Shown one piece after another: positions 58,937 to 64,000 of a stretch of DNA of 64,000 nt. The notes under the pieces were generated by a model. The model ran no database searches. It saw only the letters and a program-made list of their open reading frames with translations, and was not told the origin of the DNA. Where the stretch lies: positions 100,573 through 164,572 of the forward strand of contig JAEWTV010000112.1 of assembly GCA_023397675.1 (NCBI GenBank), in the 5' to 3' direction. The position numbers were made by a program, and so were the translations under genes. Source of the stretch: Bacillota bacterium (GTDB lineage Bacteria > Bacillota > Clostridia > Acetivibrionales > JANLFN01). Within the stretch, counting starts at the first letter, position 1. Each line of letters opens with the position of its first letter.

Positions 58937-59734
58937 TTACATGTATTCTAAATATAAAAGCCCTATCGAAAATACTAACATAATCAAGCTTATAAATAAA
59001 TCAACCTTTTTAAAATGCAGCTGTTTCATTCTTGTTCGTCCGACACTTCCCCTATAACATCTTGCTTCCATTGCGATAGCCAGTTCATCCGCTCTTCTGA
59101 AAGCACTTACGAACAAAGGTATAAGTACTGGAATAAAGCTTTTTGCTTTCTGAATTATATTTCCAGTATCAAAATCAGCTCCTCTTGAAGCCTGAGCTTT
59201 CATAATCTTATCTGTTTCATCTATAAGTGTAGGTATAAATCTTAATGCAATTGTCATCATCATTGCAATTTCATGTACAGGCAAACCTATTTTCTTAAAT
59301 GGGCTCATAAGCTTTTCTATACCGTCTGCAAGTGATATAGGCGTTGAAGTTATTGTTAAAAGTGAAAGCCCTATAAAAAGACACATAAGTCTCAAAAACA
59401 ATTTTACAGACACATTGATTGCTTCATAGGTTATATGAACAAAACCCAAATCCAATGCCGTTTTACCTTGTATAGTAAACAAATTTATAACCATTGCAAA
59501 AATCAAAACAAATATTATTGGCTTGATTCCTTTCAGGACAAACCCTACTGGTGTTCCTGAAATAACTACAGCAAGCAGTGTAAACAGCGAAAGAATAACT
59601 AAACCAATATATGTATTAACTATAAGCGTTACTACCATAAAAACAAACGACAGTATTAGTTTAGTCCTTGGATCTGCCCTATGAAGAACCGATTCACCAG
59701 GAATATACTGACCAACAGTAATATCCTTAATCAT
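58937..59734 (-). CDS. ecfT: Energy-coupling factor transporter transmembrane protein EcfT
   Basis: A 265-residue membrane protein with five or six hydrophobic segments. The two coupling motifs with Ala-Arg-Gly are represented by MKAQASRGADFDTG and IAMEARCYRGSVGRTRMKQL. It joins the two ATPases EcfA1 and EcfA2 to interchangeable substrate-binding S components, which are encoded elsewhere. It overlaps ecfA2 by 4 nt. The order after rplQ is conserved among Firmicutes. Confidence 0.95.
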   Translation of the reverse strand: MIKDITVGQYIPGESVLHRADPRTKLILSFVFMVVTLIVNTYIGLVILSLFTLLAVVISGTPVGFVLKGIKPIIFVLIFAMVINLFTIQGKTALDLGFVHITYEAINVSVKLFLRLMCLFIGLSLLTITSTPISLADGIEKLMSPFKKIGLPVHEIAMMMTIALRFIPTLIDETDKIMKAQASRGADFDTGNIIQKAKSFIPVLIPLFVSAFRRADELAIAMEARCYRGSVGRTRMKQLHFKKVDLFISLIMLVFSIGLLYLEYM

Positions 59735-60582
59735 ACCGGATTCCCCCTCAGCTGCTTTATTATCTCTCTTTTAGCTGCTTCAACAGTATAAATCTCATCA
59801 TTCAGTGTTGGTATAACACTTTTAAGTTTTTTCATCATATATGATATCTGTGGTGCCGAAAGGCCGATTTTTTCCAATGCCTCGGTTTCTTTAAAAATCT
59901 TGGCTGTAGGACCGTCCATTTCAACTTTTCCATGATTCAGTACAATTACCCTTTGCGCAAGCCTTGCTACATCCTCCATACTGTGAGAAACAAAAATAAT
60001 GGTAATTCCGAGGTTTTTATGGAGATCAGATATCAATCGGAATATGTCGTCACGTCCAGCAGGGTCCAAGCCTGCTGATGGCTCATCCAGGACAAGGATT
60101 TGAGGCTTCATTACAAGTACTCCTGCAATTGCAACTCTTCTCTTTTGCCCACCTGATAGTTCAAAAGGCGACTTTAAAAGAATTTCCTCCGATAAACCCA
60201 CCTGTTCCGAAACCTTGACAACCCTTTCATCTATTTCTTCCTTTGTTAAGCCAAGCTTTTGAAGTCCAAAGGCAATATCCTTATATACCGTCTCTTCAAA
60301 TAGCTGATGTTCTGGATATTGAAACACTATACCAACATGCTTTCTTATATCCTTCAGGTTTCCTTTTTGAGTATCCAAGCCGTTAACAGTTATTTTACCT
60401 GATGTAGGTTTCAACAACCCGTTAAAATGCTGGATAAGGGTAGATTTACCCGACCCTGTATGCCCTATTACTGCGACAAACTCACCTTTATCTATATTAA
60501 TATTTATATTTTCCAAAGCCAATTTTTCAAATGGTCCACCTTTCGAATATGCATATGAAAGGTTTTCTGCAGAAATTAACAT
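59731..60582 (-). CDS. ecfA2: ECF transporter ATPase EcfA2
   Basis: A 283-residue ABC ATPase. Walker A VIGHTGSGKSTLIQHFNGLL, signature FELSGGQKRRVAIAGVL, Walker B QILVLDEPSAGLD and FVSHSMEDVA are complete. The Q-loop YPEHQLFEETV is typical of the CbiO group. It pairs with EcfA1, encoded 30 nt upstream, and with EcfT, which overlaps it by 4 nt, to energise vitamin or metal uptake. Confidence 0.96.
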   Translation of the reverse strand: MLISAENLSYAYSKGGPFEKLALENININIDKGEFVAVIGHTGSGKSTLIQHFNGLLKPTSGKITVNGLDTQKGNLKDIRKHVGIVFQYPEHQLFEETVYKDIAFGLQKLGLTKEEIDERVVKVSEQVGLSEEILLKSPFELSGGQKRRVAIAGVLVMKPQILVLDEPSAGLDPAGRDDIFRLISDLHKNLGITIIFVSHSMEDVARLAQRVIVLNHGKVEMDGPTAKIFKETEALEKIGLSAPQISYMMKKLKSVIPTLNDEIYTVEAAKREIIKQLRGNPV

Positions 60583-60612
60583 TACCTTACCCCTAAGTCC
60601 AACCTATATAAT

Positions 60613-61464
60613 TTATTTGTTAAAAGCCTCTTTTAAGGCTTTATAGGCATCATCTGCGTTAAATACTTCTTTTGGGAGGTTCAAACCTTCCCTGTTAAGT
60701 TCGTAAAACAATTCTGTTACCTGCGGAACATCCAAACCAAGCTGTTTAATTTTTTCCACCTCTGAAAATACACTATGTGGTGTTCCATCTATAACTACAA
60801 GGCCCTTATCAACAACAATTACCCTATCGGCCATTTCAGCTTCATCCATATGATGAGTTATGAGAATGACAGTAATTTTTTCTTCCTTATTTAGCCGCTT
60901 GATAAGATTCATTATCTCCCTGCGGCCTGCAGGATCAAGCATGGAAGTAGCTTCATCAAGTATAAGACATTCAGGCTTCATTGCCAGTACTCCTGCAATG
61001 GATACCCTTTGCTTTTGTCCGCCTGATAACAAATGTGGGGCGCGCTGTGCAAACTCTGATATATCAACAACCTTAAGAGCCTCATCAACTCTTTTCCTTA
61101 TTTCTTCTGGAGGTACACCCAGATTTTCAGGACCAAAAGCTATGTCTTCCTCTACAGTTGTGCCAATTATCTGATTGTCAGGATTCTGAAAAGTCATACC
61201 TGCTGTACGTCTGATTTCCCACAAATGTTTTTCATCAATTGTGTTCATACCTTTAACATACACAGTACCGGCAGATGGTGTAAGAATTGCATTTAGAAGT
61301 CTTGCATAAGTAGATTTACCTGAACCGTTCCTTCCGATAACAGCTATAAACTGTCCTTTTTCAAAATCAAGGCTTATGCCTGATACAGCTTTTACACCTG
61401 CATCTTCAGGATTTCCAGTTTTATATACATATTGAACATTATCAGTCTTTATAAAGCTATCCAC
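60613..61464 (-). CDS. ecfA1: ECF transporter ATPase EcfA1
   Basis: A 283-residue ABC ATPase with Walker A VIGRNGSGKSTYARLLNAIL, Q-loop FQNPDNQIIGTTVEED, signature HLLSGGQKQRVSIAGVL and Walker B ECLILDEATSMLD. Partner of EcfA2 in the hetero-dimer. It lies 179 bp downstream of rplQ, from which a terminator (61578-61609) separates it, so the transporter genes may have their own promoter in that gap. Nothing else is seen there. Confidence 0.96.
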   Translation of the reverse strand: MDSFIKTDNVQYVYKTGNPEDAGVKAVSGISLDFEKGQFIAVIGRNGSGKSTYARLLNAILTPSAGTVYVKGMNTIDEKHLWEIRRTAGMTFQNPDNQIIGTTVEEDIAFGPENLGVPPEEIRKRVDEALKVVDISEFAQRAPHLLSGGQKQRVSIAGVLAMKPECLILDEATSMLDPAGRREIMNLIKRLNKEEKITVILITHHMDEAEMADRVIVVDKGLVVIDGTPHSVFSEVEKIKQLGLDVPQVTELFYELNREGLNLPKEVFNADDAYKALKEAFNK

Positions 61465-61577
61465 TTATGCCATCACCTTCTTTTATGCTTAACAATATCC
61501 TACCAGTAAAGTCTATTACCTATATTATATGAGGTTATAAGGCATTAAATCAATAGCACCTTAACATTCCCCCACAT

Positions 61578-61609
61578 ATAAAGCAAGGAACGGCACTTAC
61601 CGTTCCTTG
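61578..61609 (-). terminator. Rho-independent terminator after rplQ
   Basis: Minus-strand stem CAAGGAACGG / CCGTTCCTTG, loop TAAGTG, followed by CTTTATA. The T-tract is weak. The stem core is shared with the terminator at 48712-48741. Confidence 0.7.
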
Positions 61610-61642
61610 AACTCTTTATTGGTTATTCTTATTTTTTAATTC

Positions 61643-62167
61643 TTATACAAACTCAAGGATAACTACTTCCGCAGCATCTCCTCTTCTTGGTCCAAGCTTG
61701 TAAATTCTGGTGTAGCCACCGTTTCTGCCCTTGTACTTAGGTGCAAGTTCATCAAACAGTTTGTTAACAAGATTAAGTTCGTTTCCTTCTGAATCCTTAA
61801 CCTTATATACCCAGTTAGCTATCTTTCTTCTTGCACTGAGTCTTGATGGGTTATCAACGCGTACCATATCAGTCTTTTCTTCTCTGTCAACGACCTCATA
61901 CTTTTTGCCGTTCTTGGAAGTAGCTGTTTTGGTAAGCTTTTTACCATCACTCATTAACTTTGCAGTTGTAATTTTAACTTGTTTTGAAGTAAAATTATCT
62001 GCTTCTTTAATAGCTAATGTAAGTAACTTTTCTGTAATATTTTTAACTTCTTCGGCTCTAGCCTCAGTTGTTTCAATCTTTCCATTCTGGATTAAAGCTG
62101 TAACAAGACCTTTAAGCATTGCTTTTCTTTGGTCTGTAGGGCGTCCGAGCTTTCTTTGCAAAGCCAT
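61643..62167 (-). CDS. rplQ: 50S ribosomal protein L17, extended form
   Basis: A 174-residue L17; the usual bacterial length is about 115-130. The N-terminus MALQRKLGRPTDQRKAMLKG, the middle IETTEARAEEVKNITEKLLT and the C-terminus YKGRNGGYTRIYKLGPRRGD are canonical. The extra 45 or so residues form an insertion between about 60 and 105, containing KKLTKTATSKNGKKYEVVDR and DNPSRLSARRKI. GGAGG precedes the ATG. It follows rpoA by 68 nt. Confidence 0.97.
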   Translation of the reverse strand: MALQRKLGRPTDQRKAMLKGLVTALIQNGKIETTEARAEEVKNITEKLLTLAIKEADNFTSKQVKITTAKLMSDGKKLTKTATSKNGKKYEVVDREEKTDMVRVDNPSRLSARRKIANWVYKVKDSEGNELNLVNKLFDELAPKYKGRNGGYTRIYKLGPRRGDAAEVVILEFV

Positions 62168-62235
62168 CTTCTATTTCCCTCCTTACCGTAATAATTATAT
62201 TTCAAATTTATTAATATCAAATAGGTATTAATGTT

Positions 62236-63186
62236 TTACTCCTCACTTGGAGTAAGTATCAAACCCAAAGCATGCAGCTTTTGAAGAACCTCTTCAAGTG
62301 ACTTTCTACCAAGATTTCTAACCTTCATCATATCCTCTTCAGTCCTGCTGATAAGGTCTTCTACGGTATTAATTCCAGCCCTCTTAAGGCAGTTGTACGA
62401 TCTTACTGACAAATCGAGTTCTTCGATTGTCATTTCAAGTACTTTTTCCTTCTTGGTTTCTTCTTTTTCAACCATTATCTCAGTGTGTTTTGCATGATCT
62501 GAAAGATCAATAAAGAGATTAAGGTGTTCGCTTAAAATCTTTGCACCAAGGCTAATAGCCTCATCTGCTGCTATACTTCCATCTGTCCATACCTCAAGTG
62601 TAAGCTTGTCATAGTCTGTAACCTGTCCTACACGGGTATTTTCAACAGTGTAATTTACTTTTTTTACAGGAGTATAAATTGAATCAGTTGGTATAACGCC
62701 TATCGGCTGACCTGCAAACTTGTTCTTTTCTGCAGGAACATATCCGCGTGACTTATTTATATTCATTTCCATGTAAAATCTTTGATCACCGTTTAAAGTA
62801 GCAATGTGCAAGTCAGGATTAAGTATTTCAATATCTGAATCAGTCTTGATATCTCCTGCAGTTATCGGGCCCTCTCCTTCAGCATCGATATAAATGATCT
62901 TAGGTCCTTCACCATGCATTTTCATTGACAAATTCTTAATATTGAGAATAATTTCTGTTACATCCTCAACTACTCCAGGTACGGTAGAAAATTCATGAAG
63001 CACACCATCAACTTTAATTGATGTTACTGCTACTCCAGGAAGAGATGAAAGAAGAATCCTTCTTAAGGAATTACCTAGTGTAATTCCATATCCTCTTTCC
63101 AGAGGTTCAACAACAAATTTTCCGTAATTGTTTTCTTCGCTTGCGCTAACGCACTCTATCTTGGGTTTTTCTATTTCTATCAACAT
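62236..63186 (-). CDS. rpoA: DNA-directed RNA polymerase subunit alpha
   Basis: A 316-residue subunit. The N-terminal domain shows GYGITLGNSLRRILLSSLPG and the dimerisation/assembly segments; the C-terminal domain (residues 245-305) has TIEELDLSVRSYNCLKRAGI and NTVEDLISRTEEDMMKVRNL, which bind UP elements and regulators. GGGAGGG precedes the ATG. Order rpsD-rpoA-rplQ is conserved. Confidence 0.98.
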   Translation of the reverse strand: MLIEIEKPKIECVSASEENNYGKFVVEPLERGYGITLGNSLRRILLSSLPGVAVTSIKVDGVLHEFSTVPGVVEDVTEIILNIKNLSMKMHGEGPKIIYIDAEGEGPITAGDIKTDSDIEILNPDLHIATLNGDQRFYMEMNINKSRGYVPAEKNKFAGQPIGVIPTDSIYTPVKKVNYTVENTRVGQVTDYDKLTLEVWTDGSIAADEAISLGAKILSEHLNLFIDLSDHAKHTEIMVEKEETKKEKVLEMTIEELDLSVRSYNCLKRAGINTVEDLISRTEEDMMKVRNLGRKSLEEVLQKLHALGLILTPSEE

Positions 63187-63341
63187 GAACCCTCCCTTGC
63201 CAAACTTTTTTCATTTACCGAGGGCAACTGACACATAATTCCATACTAATATATAGCTGTTTTTCCTGAGTATAAATCATCCTAAATACAAGAATCTTCA
63301 GTTGCTGTTCCAGGTTTATATTTGTAAATTCACTATTTACA

Positions 63342-63968
63342 TTACTTGGAATATAACTCAACTATCAGATGTTCCTTAACCGGCAGATCTATGTCTTCCC
63401 TTGCAGGTAATGACAAAACTTTTCCGTTAAGGTTTTCTGCATCAAATTCAAGCCACTTAGGAACAACTCTTCCACCAGCAATATCATTAATTGCTTTAAA
63501 TTTAGGTGAATCCTTGCTCTTATCCTTTAATGCAATTACATCTCCTACTTTTAAGAGGTAGGATGGAATATTTACTTTTTGCCCATTTACAGTAAAGTGT
63601 CCATGTCTTACAAGCTGTCTTGCTTCCGGTCTTGAAGTAGCAAGATCCAATCTGTAAACTACATTGTCAAGTCTGCTTTCAAGAATTTGCAAAAGGTTTT
63701 CACCGGTAACACCCTTTCTTGAAGTAGCCATATCAAAATACTTAGCGAACTGGCCTTCAAGAATTCCATAAAACCTTCTTGCTTTTTGCTTTTCACGAAG
63801 CTGAATACCATATTCGGACATCTTCTTTTTCTGCTGGCCATGCTGTCCTGGTGCATATTCTCTTCTTGAAACCGAGCATTTATTTGTATAACATCTTTGA
63901 CCCTTCAGAAAAAGCTTTTCGCCTTCTCTGCGGCAGAGCCTGCAAGATGCATCAGTATACCTTGCCAT
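63342..63968 (-). CDS. rpsD: 30S ribosomal protein S4 (zinc-binding type)
   Basis: A 208-residue primary rRNA-binding protein. The N-terminus keeps a four-Cys zinc motif: CRLCRREGEKLFLKGQRC with YTNKC following, the form found in many Firmicutes. The S4 RNA-binding domain is at residues 97-160 (LESRLDNVVYRLDLATSRPE, ARQLVRHGHFTVNGQKVNIP). GGAGG precedes the ATG. It leads the rpsD-rpoA-rplQ run and lies at the right edge of the window; further ribosomal genes are expected beyond it. Confidence 0.98.
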   Translation of the reverse strand: MARYTDASCRLCRREGEKLFLKGQRCYTNKCSVSRREYAPGQHGQQKKKMSEYGIQLREKQKARRFYGILEGQFAKYFDMATSRKGVTGENLLQILESRLDNVVYRLDLATSRPEARQLVRHGHFTVNGQKVNIPSYLLKVGDVIALKDKSKDSPKFKAINDIAGGRVVPKWLEFDAENLNGKVLSLPAREDIDLPVKEHLIVELYSK

Positions 63969-64000
63969 TTATTTAAACACCTCCAACATTAATCTAGTGT

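Noticed and set aside
1..64000. CRISPR array, prophage or insertion-sequence transposase
   Set aside because: No regularly spaced direct repeats, cas genes, phage structural genes or transposase frames were seen in the window.

Overview
The window looks like the chromosome of a low-GC, Gram-positive, anaerobic-type clostridium. Evidence: the conserved run rpsD-rpoA-rplQ-ecfA1-ecfA2-ecfT-truA-rplM-rpsI, the tig-clpP-clpX-lonB run, a Crh/HPr-like gene beside uvrC, an encoded-CCA tmRNA, strong AGGAGG ribosome binding sites and AT-rich intergenic DNA with many rho-independent terminators. The gene content most resembles the cellulolytic Ruminiclostridium group (C. cellulolyticum relatives); that placement is inference. 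Most genes are on the minus strand.

Layout. 0-14 kb is accessory: the N-terminal part of a secreted Ig-like repeat protein, a cupin, a nicotinamide salvage pair (amidase and pncB), a secreted Ntn amidohydrolase, a large unrecognised Tyr/Asn-rich protein, a rifampin ADP-ribosyltransferase (arr), a pirin/YgiD-type dioxygenase pair, a GGDEF protein and a lipoprotein. 14.5-25.4 kb is the most mosaic part. It holds mnmD, a divergent truA paralogue, a frameshifted acetyltransferase, an HD-domain protein, a nitroreductase, a stalk/SLH-like surface protein, three copies of a 60-bp REP-like hairpin, an intact LAGLIDADG endonuclease gene with a degenerate tandem copy, and the trans-translation locus.

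The trans-translation locus (24.3-25.9 kb, minus strand, smpB then ssrA) is the highlight. The tmRNA gene is split in its T-loop by a compact group I intron of about 281 nt. Between smpB and ssrA sits a four-helix-bundle (23S-IVS-type) protein gene bracketed by inverted copies of a short repeat that also occurs alone at 57.87 kb. The LAGLIDADG gene abuts the tmRNA 3' end on the opposite strand. One essential ribosome-rescue locus has thus been colonised by at least two and perhaps three kinds of selfish DNA.

25.9-49 kb is mostly housekeeping: PHP phosphatase, lytic transglycosylase, tsaD, uppP, a secreted nuclease, lonB, clpX, clpP, tig, a metallophosphoesterase, uvrC, crh, a VanW-type lipoprotein, an ECF sigma/anti-sigma pair, a Lon-type protease and amidohydrolase-tsaE-tsaB-rimI. 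TsaB, TsaD and TsaE are three parts of the tRNA t6A machinery; no TsaC/Sua5 gene is seen here. 49-55.7 kb is again accessory: an alpha/beta hydrolase, an AbrB-ABC exporter operon, a small secreted protein and an AraC regulator divergent from an MFS-PHP pair. 55.7-64 kb is the ribosomal protein/ECF transporter block, with a ROK kinase and a patch of simple repeats inserted between ecfT and truA.
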